This document shows positions 34,253 through 42,928 of a DNA stretch of 64,000 nucleotides, in pieces. A program made the position numbers and the translations under genes. This DNA comes from Ruminococcus sp. (GTDB taxonomy: Bacteria > Bacillota_A > Clostridia > Oscillospirales > Ruminococcaceae). Position 1 is the stretch's first letter. The number at the start of each line of letters is the position of its first letter. The stretch spans positions 107,398-171,397 of the forward strand of contig JAFXRZ010000003.1 of assembly GCA_017536105.1 (NCBI GenBank). Direction: 5' to 3'. The notes beneath the pieces were generated by a model, which was not told the origin of the DNA, searched no databases, and was given only the letters and a program-made list of their open reading frames with translations.

Positions 34253-34678
34253 CTACTGCTTTTTCTCCTCGGCCTCAAGCTGAGATGTGCAGTTCGGGCA
34301 TCTTGTAGCCTCGATGTTGATGTCGGTCTTGCAGAAGGGGCAGGTCTTGGTGGTGGGAGCAGCATCCTCTTCTTCCTTCTTGCCGATAGACATAGCCTTG
34401 TTTATAGCCTTGAGCAGCATAAACAGGACAAGCGCCATGATGATGAAGTTGATAACGGCTGTGATGAACTTGCCGTATGTAAATGCAACTCCGTTGATCG
34501 TGAACGCACCGCCTACTTCGCCGTTGCCGGGGATGAGGCTGAGCAGAGGATTGATGAAGCTGTCGGTCAGTGCAGTTACGATATTGCCGAAAGCTGCACC
34601 GATGATAACACCGATAGCCATGTCCATAACGTTGCCCTTAAGCGCAAACGCCTTGAACTCTTCCAAAAACTTTTTCAT
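34253..34678 (-). CDS. mscL: Large-conductance mechanosensitive channel MscL with zinc-ribbon tail
   Basis: MscL opens under membrane tension to release solutes during osmotic downshock. The 141 residues begin EEFKAFALKGNVMDMAIGVIIGAAFG (first helix and gate), with a second helix near residues 68-92. Instead of ending in the usual short C-terminal helix, the protein continues into CPFC...CPNC, a four-cysteine zinc-ribbon-like tail at about residues 113-130. That tail would lie in the cytoplasm. It has its own promoter and terminator. Confidence 0.95.
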   Translation of the reverse strand: MKKFLEEFKAFALKGNVMDMAIGVIIGAAFGNIVTALTDSFINPLLSLIPGNGEVGGAFTINGVAFTYGKFITAVINFIIMALVLFMLLKAINKAMSIGKKEEEDAAPTTKTCPFCKTDINIEATRCPNCTSQLEAEEKKQ

Positions 34679-34716
34679 ATTGAGAACACCTCACAAATAA
34701 AAATTTTAGCATCTAT

Positions 34717-34745
34717 ATTATAACACAGCTTTTAGCAGAATGCAA
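34717..34745 (-). promoter_or_regulatory. mscL promoter
   Basis: On the minus strand TTGCAT and TATAAT are 17 bases apart, 39 bases before the ATG. Confidence 0.7.
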
Positions 34746-34822
34746 CACTTTTTTGACTGTTTTTTAATATTTTTGTCGAGACTCCCCAAAAGACAAACAG
34801 GTCACTCACTTCTCATTTGCTC

Positions 34823-34851
34823 TTTACAATATGATATATCTGTGTTATAAT
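34823..34851 (+). promoter_or_regulatory. pyrE promoter
   Basis: TTTACA and TATAAT with a 17-base spacer, 57 bases before pyrE. No PyrR-binding loop or attenuator is evident in the short leader. Confidence 0.8.
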
Positions 34852-34907
34852 GGAAACAGCCGGCAGGGTGCTGTCCGGCAAATAATGCTTACGAAAGGCT
34901 GAATACT

Positions 34908-35567
34908 ATGACCTACAAGGAAGAATTCATAAGATTTATGGTTGACAGCGGCGTTCTCACCTTCGGCGAGTTCACGCTGAAAAGCGGCAGAAAGGCTCCT
35001 TACTTCATCAACTGCGGAAACTACAAGACCGGCGAGCAGCTCTCCCGTCTCGGCGGATTTTACGCCGACTGCATACACGACAACGGCATCGAAGCCGAAA
35101 CCCTCTTCGGCCCTGCATACAAGGGCATACCCCTTGCTGTCTCGGCTGTCATCGCACTTTCCGAGAAATACGGCATGAACGTTTCCTACTGCTTCGACAG
35201 AAAGGAAGCAAAGGATCACGGCGAAGGCGGTATGTTCGTGGGCAAGAAGCTCTCGGACAAAGAGAAAGTCATAATCATCGATGACGTTATGACCTCCGGC
35301 AAGGCTATGAGAGAATCCCTGCCCAAGCTGAAAAGCGCTGCGGATGTTGACGTTACGGCCATGGTCATAACCGTTGACAGGATGGAGAAGTCTCTCGACT
35401 CCGAGCTCTCGGCAGTACAGGCTGCATACAAGGAATTCGGCGTTAAAGTTTACTCTATCGTCAACATCGAGGACATCATAAAAGCCATCGAGGACGGCAT
35501 CGTTGAGGGCAAGGAATACCTGCCTGCCATGAAGCAGTATCTTGCAGACTACGGCGCAAAATATTGA
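34908..35567 (+). CDS. pyrE: Orotate phosphoribosyltransferase
   Basis: PyrE joins orotate to PRPP to make OMP in pyrimidine synthesis. The 219 residues carry TLKSGRKAPYFINCGNYKTG, the loop FDRKEAKDHGEGG and the PRPP site VIIIDDVMTSGKAMRES. It stands alone, away from other pyr genes in this window, with its own promoter. Confidence 0.96.
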   Translation: MTYKEEFIRFMVDSGVLTFGEFTLKSGRKAPYFINCGNYKTGEQLSRLGGFYADCIHDNGIEAETLFGPAYKGIPLAVSAVIALSEKYGMNVSYCFDRKEAKDHGEGGMFVGKKLSDKEKVIIIDDVMTSGKAMRESLPKLKSAADVDVTAMVITVDRMEKSLDSELSAVQAAYKEFGVKVYSIVNIEDIIKAIEDGIVEGKEYLPAMKQYLADYGAKY

Positions 35568-35678
35568 GGCGCATCTTTCTTTAGGCACTATATACAGTTT
35601 ATTTTAAATTATTTGTGTATTATTGTCTCTGCCCCTTGGGTTGTAATTGATTTGTAGCTAAATGTAACTGGCTTGTTC

Positions 35679-35706
35679 TTGAATTTGCCTTTGCCATGGC
35701 TATAAT
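35679..35706 (+). promoter_or_regulatory. Promoter of a candidate small RNA
   Basis: TTGAAT and TATAAT with 16 bases between them. No open frame with a ribosome site follows; a compact structured segment and a terminator do. Confidence 0.55.
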
Positions 35707-35711
35707 TATAG

Positions 35712-35828
35712 TTGTAGAACAACAGAAAAGGGCAAAAGAATGTTACTGCTAAGCCAATTGCTTAGCTCGTTTCATCCTCTCCAAAATTTTTACACAAGCA
35801 GGAAGGCAGCCAATAGGCTGTCTTTTTG
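35712..35828 (+). ncRNA. Candidate small RNA of about 116 nt
   Basis: From the predicted start near 35712 the transcript would hold a GTTGT/ACAAC hairpin, a perfect 7-bp hairpin GCTAAGC-CAATT-GCTTAGC (35748-35766) and an open C/U-rich stretch TTTCATCCTCTCC. It would end with a terminator (GGCAGCC-AATA-GGCTGTC, then TTTTT) at 35805-35827. The C/U-rich stretch could pair with ribosome sites, as in known Gram-positive regulatory RNAs. No family was recognised. It could also be the far end of the pyrE transcript. Confidence 0.5.
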
Positions 35829-35834
35829 CTTTAG

Positions 35835-35909
35835 TAGGCGATAATGCACAGCTTTTGCACGCCATTTGCTTTTTGCACCTGACGCACAAAAGCTGTGCAT
35901 TACCGCCTA
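35835..35909. repeat. Short palindromic element of repeat family C
   Basis: Two 23-base arms (35835-35857 and 35887-35909) are inverted copies with one mismatch, starting TAGGCGATAATGCACAGC. The centre shares CACGCCATTTGCTT and CTGACGCACAA with the longer elements at 54308 and 63865. It looks like an internally shortened member of the same family. Confidence 0.75.
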
Positions 35910-35965
35910 TCCGGTCATTATAGATTTTTTTAGACGAAAAATTCTTTTAAAATCATACATACAGA

Positions 35966-35993
35966 GAAAAAACGCCCCCGAAGAACGGGAGCG
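35966..35993 (-). terminator. Terminator after the 59-residue gene
   Basis: On the minus strand CGCTCCCG pairs with CGGGGGCG around a short loop and is followed by six Ts, 34 bases after the stop. Confidence 0.82.
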
Positions 35994-36026
35994 CAGCAAT
36001 TTTAAAAACCAATGGATTTTAAGATA

Positions 36027-36209
36027 TCAGGATCTTTCGAGGATGAAGAATTCTCCGTTATCCTCGTTTTTGTATTCCTTGATCGACCAGCCGCATTCAA
36101 GCAGAGCGTTAAGCTTGGCTATCCGGCTGAACCGATCCATGTCCGGCGGCAAGGCGGCAGAGCCGTCTGATGCAGCGTGATTCCTCGTGATGTAGAATAT
36201 CTTCCTCAT
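36027..36209 (-). CDS. Small protein of 60 residues, unknown
   Basis: A short soluble protein starting MRKIFYITRNHAASDGSAAL and ending SIKEYKNEDNGEFFILERS. The second half (LNALLECGWSIKEY) resembles the strand-helix-strand pattern of small DUF4177-like proteins, but I do not assign it. Support for a real gene is good: the ATG at 36209 follows GGGGAG by five bases, a promoter lies 50 bases upstream and a terminator follows. No partner gene is nearby. Confidence 0.75.
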   Translation of the reverse strand: MRKIFYITRNHAASDGSAALPPDMDRFSRIAKLNALLECGWSIKEYKNEDNGEFFILERS

Positions 36210-36256
36210 AATAGCTCCCCCCTCGGGCGGTCTCAAAACATAATCCCTATGATATC

Positions 36257-36285
36257 ATTATACCACAGACCCGGGCTAAAGTCAA
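36257..36285 (-). promoter_or_regulatory. Promoter of the 60-residue protein gene
   Basis: On the minus strand TTGACT and TATAAT are 17 bases apart. Confidence 0.7.
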
Positions 36286-36416
36286 GTTACAAAAGGGTAA
36301 AAATTTGTACAGCTGCTTTTCTCTTCGAGCCAGAAAACGTTTGAGATCACGTACTGCCGCGGTTTCGCCGTCTTGTTTAAGAAGCACGGGAGCTGAGTTT
36401 TTCTGTAGAATTATCC

Positions 36417-36445
36417 TTTACAAACGCCTAAGGATATGCTATAAT
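36417..36445 (+). promoter_or_regulatory. radA promoter
   Basis: TTTACA and TATAAT with 17 bases between, and TGC directly before the -10 box (extended -10). Confidence 0.8.
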
Positions 36446-36490
36446 CAAATAGAAAACGAAAGGATGCCTCTCGGCGGAAGGAGCATGAAA

Positions 36491-37867
36491 ATGGCAAAGG
36501 CTAAAAGCGTTTACGTCTGCACCCAGTGCGGCTACGAATCTTCTAAATGGAACGGCAGGTGTCCCGGCTGCGGAGAGTGGAACACCTTCGAGGAAACTGT
36601 TCCGGCAGTTCAGCCGGCAGGCAGAGCAAAGCAGCGTTCCCAGAGAGACATCTCGGACAGGATAATCAGCATCTCAAACGTGGGCTCGGAAAGCGACGAA
36701 GTCCGCTACAGCACAGGCCTCGGAGAGCTGGACAGAGTCCTGGGCGGAGGTCTTGTAAAGGGCAGCCTTGTGCTTCTGGGCGGAGAACCGGGCATCGGCA
36801 AATCCACATTGCTCTTGCAGATATGCAGCTTCCTCGGCAAGGACCACACCATACTCTACGTTTCGGGAGAGGAATCCCTGCGGCAGATAAAGCTCCGGGC
36901 TTCCCGTCTGCACGTTGACACCGACGACCTCTATCTCCTTGCGGAAAACGACTGCGAGGCTATCTGCGATGCTGTGGTAAAGGAAAAACCGGACGTTGTC
37001 ATCATCGACTCCATCCAGACCATGAGCATACAGGGCCTGAGCTCCACCACAGGCTCAGTCACACAGGTGAGAGAATGTACGAACCTTTTCATGAGGACGG
37101 CAAAAAGCGAGGAAGTCCCCTTCTTCATCGTGGGACACGTCAACAAGGACGGAGCTATCGCAGGGCCGAAGGTCATGGAGCATATCGTCGATGCAGTGCT
37201 TTACTTTGAGGGTCAGCGGAACCTCAGCTACCGCATACTCAGGGCTGTCAAGAACCGCTTCGGCTCCACCAACGAGATAGGCGTTTTCGATATGCGCTCG
37301 GACGGTCTTGCTGAAGTCCCGAACCCCTCCATGCTTCTGCTTTCCGGCAGACCCACGGATGTTTCCGGCTGCTGCGTTGCCTGCGTTATGGAAGGCAGCC
37401 GCCCCATACTTGCTGAGGTGCAGGCTCTCGTCACAAAAAGCGGCTTTGCCACTCCGCGAAGAACAGCCGACGGCTTCGATTACAACAGGCTCTATCTGAT
37501 AATCGCCGTGCTTGAAAAGCGTCTCGGCTTCTTCTTCGGAGGGCTGGATGTTTATCTAAACGTTGTCGGAGGGATAAAGCTGGACGAGCCTGCGGCAGAT
37601 TTATCTATCGCCCTTGCCCTTTATTCAAGCATCCGCGACAAGGCTGTGGATGAAAAGACCATAGCTTTCGGAGAGATAGGTCTCGGCGGAGAGCTGCGTG
37701 CGGTCAGCTACATCGAGCAGCGTATCTCAGAAGCCGAACGCATGGGCTTCGAGCGCTGCTTGCTACCTGCGCAATCCCTCAAAAGCATCGACCCCAAGAG
37801 CTTCGGCATAAAGCTCATCGGCGTGCGGAGCCTTAAACAGGCCTTCGGTGCATTGGAAGAGAAATAG
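36491..37867 (+). CDS. radA: DNA repair protein RadA
   Basis: RadA is a RecA-like helicase that helps process recombination intermediates. The 458 residues have an N-terminal zinc finger (CTQC ... CPGC, residues 10-27), Walker A GGEPGIGKST near 97-106, the RadA motif KNRFGSTNEIG, and a C-terminal Lon-like domain. I choose the ATG at 36491, which lies seven bases after AAGGAG. An ATG two codons earlier is too close to that site, and longer starts lack one. The length then matches the family. Confidence 0.95.
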   Translation: MAKAKSVYVCTQCGYESSKWNGRCPGCGEWNTFEETVPAVQPAGRAKQRSQRDISDRIISISNVGSESDEVRYSTGLGELDRVLGGGLVKGSLVLLGGEPGIGKSTLLLQICSFLGKDHTILYVSGEESLRQIKLRASRLHVDTDDLYLLAENDCEAICDAVVKEKPDVVIIDSIQTMSIQGLSSTTGSVTQVRECTNLFMRTAKSEEVPFFIVGHVNKDGAIAGPKVMEHIVDAVLYFEGQRNLSYRILRAVKNRFGSTNEIGVFDMRSDGLAEVPNPSMLLLSGRPTDVSGCCVACVMEGSRPILAEVQALVTKSGFATPRRTADGFDYNRLYLIIAVLEKRLGFFFGGLDVYLNVVGGIKLDEPAADLSIALALYSSIRDKAVDEKTIAFGEIGLGGELRAVSYIEQRISEAERMGFERCLLPAQSLKSIDPKSFGIKLIGVRSLKQAFGALEEK

Positions 37868-37904
37868 ATGATCCCAAGACAGATCTGTACTCAGAGGTGA
37901 CGAT

Positions 37905-38777
37905 ATGCAAAAATACGGAACGGCCGTTAAGGTCGGAGAGACGGAAATAAATGTTTATACCGAGGGCAGCGGAGATAATACGATCATTTTTATGGCAGGT
38001 TCCGGCGTAGGCTGTCCGGCTCTTGAATACAAGCCTGTTTACAAAAGGATGTCCGACAAATACCGTATTGCGGTAATAGAAAAAGCCGGATACGGTCTCA
38101 GCGGAAAAGCCGCAACAGAAAGAACGGTCGAAAACCTCGTCGAAGAAAGCAGAGCCGCATTAAGAGGCCTGCATATCGATCCTCCCTACATCCTTGCTCC
38201 CCACTCCTATTCGGGCTTTGAAGCGATATGGTGGGCAAATACCTATCCGGGTGAAGTGAAAGCCGTTCTCGGACTGGATATGGGATTCCCGAACATGATG
38301 AAGGCTCAGGCAAAAGCCATTCCCCACGAAAAGAAAAAGGCAATGGTCAATAAGTCAAGAGCGTTGATGCAGAAGATCGCCAAGCGGGGTCTTCTCGACA
38401 AGCTGCTCAGGAACAAGACCGTAAACGCATCGGGACTGCTGACCGGCAGCGAGCTTACGGAAGAAGAAAAGAAGACCTACGAAGAAGTCTACTATAAAAA
38501 CATAACCAGCGAAGCATTTTTTGAAGAAGCTTTGCTGGCAGAAGCAAATGCCGAAAAAGCCCACAGCACGGGATATCTGTCCTGCCCGGCTTGCTTTATA
38601 GTCAGCAACATGAGATCGGTCACAAAAGAGCTTTCGTGGCAGCAGGCTGCAAAGGATTACGCAGAGCATTGTGATGCAGAGATACATCTGATAAATGAAG
38701 ACCACATGATGTACGCCAGGATACCCGACAGAGTCGTTGGGATATTCAAAGCTTTTTTGAAGAAAAGAGATATGTGA
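37905..38777 (+). CDS. Alpha/beta hydrolase
   Basis: A 290-residue alpha/beta-hydrolase fold protein with no signal peptide. The oxyanion region is FMAGSGVGCPALEY, the nucleophile lies in LAPHSYSGFEA (serine in HSYSG, a variant of GxSxG), and a histidine in NEDHMMYARIPD completes the triad near the end. The substrate is unknown. It begins 37 bases after radA; AGAGGTGA precedes the ATG. This gene and the next two are more A+T-rich than their neighbours, which hints at an accessory origin. Confidence 0.88.
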   Translation: MQKYGTAVKVGETEINVYTEGSGDNTIIFMAGSGVGCPALEYKPVYKRMSDKYRIAVIEKAGYGLSGKAATERTVENLVEESRAALRGLHIDPPYILAPHSYSGFEAIWWANTYPGEVKAVLGLDMGFPNMMKAQAKAIPHEKKKAMVNKSRALMQKIAKRGLLDKLLRNKTVNASGLLTGSELTEEEKKTYEEVYYKNITSEAFFEEALLAEANAEKAHSTGYLSCPACFIVSNMRSVTKELSWQQAAKDYAEHCDAEIHLINEDHMMYARIPDRVVGIFKAFLKKRDM

Positions 38778-38811
38778 TCTCCGGCACGAAAAATACAGGC
38801 AGGTGAAAAGT

Positions 38812-39519
38812 TTGAAGATCGCAAACGGGATGGACTTTATTTATGATGAAGCCGTTATCGGCAAATGGGAAAACATAGGCTGGACGGAAAACGCAAATGC
38901 TGTTTCGATAACCGATCTTAACAGCATCAGCGACGAATTCCATACTCTGTATTTTCTTCCAGACGGTGAGCCCTATTGGATATTTGAGGGCTGGACAAAG
39001 GGCGTGCTGCTTATTCATTACGGCGGTGAAGAACCGATCCTCTATTATAACTACGAAACACATTTTATTGACGACAAGCATTATTTGTTTCTGCATTTGG
39101 AAAACAAGACCGAAGTCTTTGTTCAGCAGGACAACTGCCGTTATAACAGAGAGACCCTCGGGCGGCACGATGATATAAACAAACCGTTTGTTGAAGATGA
39201 ACAGGTGCATGGAAAATGGAAGTCCGTCGCTTTTCTCGGCGAAGCGGAAGATTTCAACGAAAACGAGAGCAGCCAAGACCTTTATCTTAAGTCTCTGGAG
39301 TTCTTTCCTAGCGGCAGTCTTGTTCAATCATATATGGATACGACATGGCAGGACAAATGGACAAAGGGCTATGTCCTGAATCTTCATCGAACGACTGCTG
39401 CGGCATATCATATCGAGGAGATCAACAAAACGGAATATTTATTTATGGAATGGAAAATGGGTAATTATATCTACGGAGGTATGAAGCCCGATATTTATGT
39501 TTTCAAACGTGACAGGTGA
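38812..39519 (+). CDS. Two-repeat protein related to the tail domain of BlaR1-like proteins
   Basis: A soluble protein of about 235 residues made of two similar halves. Each has GKW near its start, LYFLPDG or LEFFPSG, then a GWTKG or KWTKG turn, and ends with a strand such as HYLFLHLEN or EYLFMEWK. This pattern recalls the C-terminal extension found on some BlaR1-like and related Firmicutes proteins; that recognition is from memory. No catalytic motif is visible. I prefer the TTG at 38812, six bases after AGGTG; a GTG three codons upstream is the alternative. It lies 34 bases after the hydrolase gene. Confidence 0.75.
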   Translation: MKIANGMDFIYDEAVIGKWENIGWTENANAVSITDLNSISDEFHTLYFLPDGEPYWIFEGWTKGVLLIHYGGEEPILYYNYETHFIDDKHYLFLHLENKTEVFVQQDNCRYNRETLGRHDDINKPFVEDEQVHGKWKSVAFLGEAEDFNENESSQDLYLKSLEFFPSGSLVQSYMDTTWQDKWTKGYVLNLHRTTAAAYHIEEINKTEYLFMEWKMGNYIYGGMKPDIYVFKRDR

Positions 39520-39533
39520 ATGAGAGGTATAAT

Positions 39534-39989
39534 ATGTCCGACTTTAACGAAAAATTAGGCAGCTTCCTTGCCGACCTCGGCGAAGGAAGAAAAATGGTTC
39601 TCTCCACGGCAGAGAACGGCAAAGTCTCTTCCCGGATGATGAGCGTGGTATGCTTCGGCGGAAAGCTATGGTTTCAGACGGATAAAAACCTGCGGAAATA
39701 CCGCCAGCTCACGGCAAACAAATTTGTTTCGCTGTGCATCGACAACATCCAGATCGAAGGCATCTGCGAAGAGTTCGGACACCCGCTTGAAAACGGGCAG
39801 TTCTGCGAAGCATTCAAAAAATGCTTCAAGGTGTCATTCGATGCCTACACGTCCCTGAAAAACGAAAGGCTCTTCTGCGTCGAGCCGGTCTTCATCGAGC
39901 GGTGGATCTATATTGAGGGTGTGCCTTACATCGAGACTTTCGACTTGAAAAACAAGCAGCACAAGCTTGAAAAATACATCAGTGAATAA
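39534..39989 (+). CDS. Pyridoxamine 5'-phosphate oxidase-like flavin-binding protein
   Basis: A 151-residue split-barrel protein: GEGRKMVLSTAENGKVSSRMMSV at the start, then GGKLWFQTDKNLRKYRQL and FVSLCIDNIQIEG, as in small PNPOx-like proteins that bind FMN, F420 or heme. The reaction cannot be named. The ATG at 39534 follows AGAGGT; the gene starts 14 bases after the previous stop. It is followed by glpK 18 bases later, so it may be co-transcribed with it. Confidence 0.85.
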   Translation: MSDFNEKLGSFLADLGEGRKMVLSTAENGKVSSRMMSVVCFGGKLWFQTDKNLRKYRQLTANKFVSLCIDNIQIEGICEEFGHPLENGQFCEAFKKCFKVSFDAYTSLKNERLFCVEPVFIERWIYIEGVPYIETFDLKNKQHKLEKYISE

Positions 39990-40007
39990 TACAGGAGGCG
40001 AGAACTT

Positions 40008-41495
40008 ATGAAAAAATACATCTTGGCACTGGATCAGGGCACGACCTCATCCCGGGCTGTGCTTTTTGAGAAAAGCGGAAAGGCAGCAGGGGTGAGCCAG
40101 CTTGAATACACGCAGATATTCCCCGGCAGCGGCTGGGTGGAGCACGATGCAAACGAGATCTATTCCTCGCAGCTGGAAGCCGCAAGGAACGTCCTTGAAA
40201 AATGCAAGGCCGACGCCTCGGAGATAGCTGCCATCGGCATAACCAACCAGCGCGAAACGACGATAATGTGGGACAAGAACACAGGCGAGCCTGTCTGCAA
40301 CGCCATAGTGTGGCAGTGCAGGAGGACAGCCGGCATCTGCGAAGCTTACAAGGAGCAGGAGCTTGAAAAATTCTTCCGCGACAAGACCGGCCTGCTCATC
40401 GACCCCTATTTCTCGGCGACGAAGATCAAATGGATCCTGCAAAACGTTCCCGGCGTGCGCGAACGTGCAGAACGGGGCGAGATACTTTTCGGCACCGTGG
40501 ATTGCTGGCTGATATGGAAGCTCACCGGCGGCAAAGTCCACGCCACCGATCTCTCCAACGCATCCCGGACAATGCTCTTCAACATCCACACCCTTGAATG
40601 GGACAAGGAGATACTTGGTCTGCTGGGCATACCCGAGAGCATACTGCCGAAGGTGGTGGATTCAAGCGGAGATATCGGCATAACGGATGCTTCTGTTTTC
40701 GGTACGGAAATTCCTATCTGCGGCTGTGCAGGAGACCAGCAGGCTGCTCTTTTCGGGCAGAAGTGCTTTGCCAAAGGCGATGTGAAAAACACCTACGGCA
40801 CAGGGGGCTTCCTGCTGATGAACACGGGAAGCGAAGCCGCTTCATCTGCAAACGGTCTGCTGACGACCATCGCCTGGGGACTCAGCGGCAAGGTGACCTA
40901 TGCCCTCGAGGGTTCGGTCTTCATCGCAGGAGCAGCTGTGAAATGGCTCCGCGAAGAAATGGGGCTGATCTCCTCTGCGGCCGAGAGCGGAGAGCTCGCA
41001 AAGTCCATAGACAGCACCGACGGCGTGTATATCGTGCCTGCTTTCACAGGCCTCGGGGCACCTTACTGGGAGCCCGATGCAAGAGGCATCATCACAGGCC
41101 TTACCCGAGGTTCGGGCAGAGCTCAGATCGTCAGAGCAGTCCTCGAAGCGATAGCCTACCAGACAGCCGACGTCCTCGAGGCAATGGAGGAAGACGCAGG
41201 CAGGCTGGGTTCGGTGCGTGTTGACGGCGGAGCCAGCGCCAACGATTTTCTGATGCAGTTCCAGTCGGACATACTGGGCAGGGAGATCACCCGTCCGGAG
41301 AACGTGGAGTCCACAGCCATAGGAGCAGCTTTCCTCGCAGGGCTTGCCTGCGGCTTCTGGAAGGACACCGACGAGCTCCTCACCCTGGGCGGCAGCTTCG
41401 AGAAATTCTCCCCGAGAATGACCAAAGAGCAGCGAAAGGAACACCTGACCGGCTGGCACAAAGCCGTTAACGCAGCTATAAACGGCAAGGGGTAA
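40008..41495 (+). CDS. glpK: Glycerol kinase
   Basis: GlpK phosphorylates glycerol to glycerol-3-phosphate. The 495 residues match the family: [18 protein letters not shown] at the start, [41 protein letters not shown] and [17 protein letters not shown]. No glycerol facilitator or glycerol-3-phosphate dehydrogenase is next to it. The ribosome site AGGAGG is well placed, and a strong terminator follows. Confidence 0.97.
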   Translation: MKKYILALDQGTTSSRAVLFEKSGKAAGVSQLEYTQIFPGSGWVEHDANEIYSSQLEAARNVLEKCKADASEIAAIGITNQRETTIMWDKNTGEPVCNAIVWQCRRTAGICEAYKEQELEKFFRDKTGLLIDPYFSATKIKWILQNVPGVRERAERGEILFGTVDCWLIWKLTGGKVHATDLSNASRTMLFNIHTLEWDKEILGLLGIPESILPKVVDSSGDIGITDASVFGTEIPICGCAGDQQAALFGQKCFAKGDVKNTYGTGGFLLMNTGSEAASSANGLLTTIAWGLSGKVTYALEGSVFIAGAAVKWLREEMGLISSAAESGELAKSIDSTDGVYIVPAFTGLGAPYWEPDARGIITGLTRGSGRAQIVRAVLEAIAYQTADVLEAMEEDAGRLGSVRVDGGASANDFLMQFQSDILGREITRPENVESTAIGAAFLAGLACGFWKDTDELLTLGGSFEKFSPRMTKEQRKEHLTGWHKAVNAAINGKG

Positions 41496-41504
41496 AAATA
41501 AATA

Positions 41505-41545
41505 CGGCACCGTGCAAGGGCTTTCCCTGCTGCGGTGCCGTTTTT
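41505..41545 (+). terminator. Terminator after glpK
   Basis: CGGCACCG pairs perfectly with CGGTGCCG, with a second inner stem (GCAAGGG with CCCTGC), followed by TTTTT. Confidence 0.92.
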
Positions 41546-41548
41546 AGT

Positions 41549-42928
41549 TTACTCCGAAACGTCCTCTGTTTCGTTTTTCTCCTGTGCGGTATGATCGGCA
41601 TAGTTCTCGTCTATTATGTCAAAGATCGAAGTATCCTCGACCATATAATACTTACCGTTGACCTGAACGTTCGCCTTGGTGAAATGTGTATTCACTATCG
41701 TTGCCGTTGTATCTCCGCCTTTCAGCTCTGCGTATCTCATCGTTGTTTCGAGAGTGCTTTCCCCCACATCGGTCACGGGCTCATACTCTGCTTTGAGAAA
41801 ATCCTCATACCATTTCTTTGCCTTTTCTTCGAGATCGCTTCTTAACTGACCGTCGATCTCACTTTCGGTCAGATCGTCCGATATGACAGTTCCCGAAGAA
41901 TAAGTGATACTGTGTTCTTTGAGGATCCTCTCTGCTGTCTCGCAGGTGCAGTATTCATTATTGATCTTCAAAGGAGCTCCGGGATCATCGCTTATCTCTA
42001 TCCTGTAGGTCTCCGGGTGGTCGGGATGCTTGAATACGATATAATACATCGGACCGTAGACCTTCGGAGCATTCTCATCGATCTTGCATATCTCTCTTTC
42101 CGCAAGGGCATTGTAAAGCTTATCTGCCTCATCCCGGCTGATTATAGTTTTCTCAGTCGAATGATCATAATACTCGCTGGAAAAATAGATGAACTTACAG
42201 CCGAAAACAACATTTATATCTCCGTTTTCGTCTACTCCGGGTTCATAGATATATTTATCCAGCTCTCCGAAAACTATGCCTTCCTGCTGAGCAGGATACT
42301 GCTCGACGGTACTGCCCTCGCTCTCACGCCACTGCGCCACCGTTGGCATATAGTCGAAGGGATCAATATAAAACGCTGCCTCTCCGCCGCTGACCGAGTT
42401 TTTTTCAAGATCCAGTTTTATGATCTCTGCAATTTTTCTAAGCTTGGGATCAAGTCCGCTGATGTCGGAAAGATCAATGATATACTTCCCTGTCGGTATC
42501 TCGGGAAACTCTCCGTCCGCGATAAGATTGGCGATGCAGGCGCTGACCGCCGTAAAAACGAGCTTGGCGTTCCTGTTCTCCTCCACGGTTTCCGTCTTTG
42601 AGCTGTTAAACATACTTGCCATAGGACCTGTCTTTTTCGCAGCTCCCATATAGACGAGGATTCCTCCTGCCCCGATAACGAGAGCAAGCACCGCCGCCAG
42701 CACGCCGAGCGCCTTGCTTTTGATCTTCACAGGCTTCTCTGCTTCTTTGACATTTACTTCTTCTTCGGATATATATTCCGTCTTTCCTTCGTTCTGCAAT
42801 ATCTCCTCTGCTGCCGGTATATCGGGGATCACCGCAAAGGAGCTTTTTTCTTTGTTGATATTCAATCCGGCACCTCCTGTCAGTTCCTCAAGAGGGATAC
42901 CTTCTATCATTTTTTCTATATTATTCAT
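41549..42928 (-). CDS. Membrane-anchored partner of an ECF sigma factor (putative anti-sigma factor)
   Basis: A 459-residue protein with a cytoplasmic N-terminus of about 75 residues, one membrane helix (ALGVLAAVLALVIGAGGILV) and a large extracellular part of about 360 residues rich in acidic and aromatic residues. The ATG overlaps the sigma-factor stop as ATGA, and GGAGG precedes it by nine bases. Coupling to the sigma gene and the topology suggest an anti-sigma factor that senses an envelope signal. I see no zinc-binding ZAS motif. The extracellular domain is not one I recognise. Confidence 0.8.
   Translation of the reverse strand: MNNIEKMIEGIPLEELTGGAGLNINKEKSSFAVIPDIPAAEEILQNEGKTEYISEEEVNVKEAEKPVKIKSKALGVLAAVLALVIGAGGILVYMGAAKKTGPMASMFNSSKTETVEENRNAKLVFTAVSACIANLIADGEFPEIPTGKYIIDLSDISGLDPKLRKIAEIIKLDLEKNSVSGGEAAFYIDPFDYMPTVAQWRESEGSTVEQYPAQQEGIVFGELDKYIYEPGVDENGDINVVFGCKFIYFSSEYYDHSTEKTIISRDEADKLYNALAEREICKIDENAPKVYGPMYYIVFKHPDHPETYRIEISDDPGAPLKINNEYCTCETAERILKEHSITYSSGTVISDDLTESEIDGQLRSDLEEKAKKWYEDFLKAEYEPVTDVGESTLETTMRYAELKGGDTTATIVNTHFTKANVQVNGKYYMVEDTSIFDIIDENYADHTAQEKNETEDVSE

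Noticed and set aside
35835..35909. CRISPR repeat
   Set aside because: The element is a single inverted repeat with no regularly spaced direct copies and no cas gene nearby.
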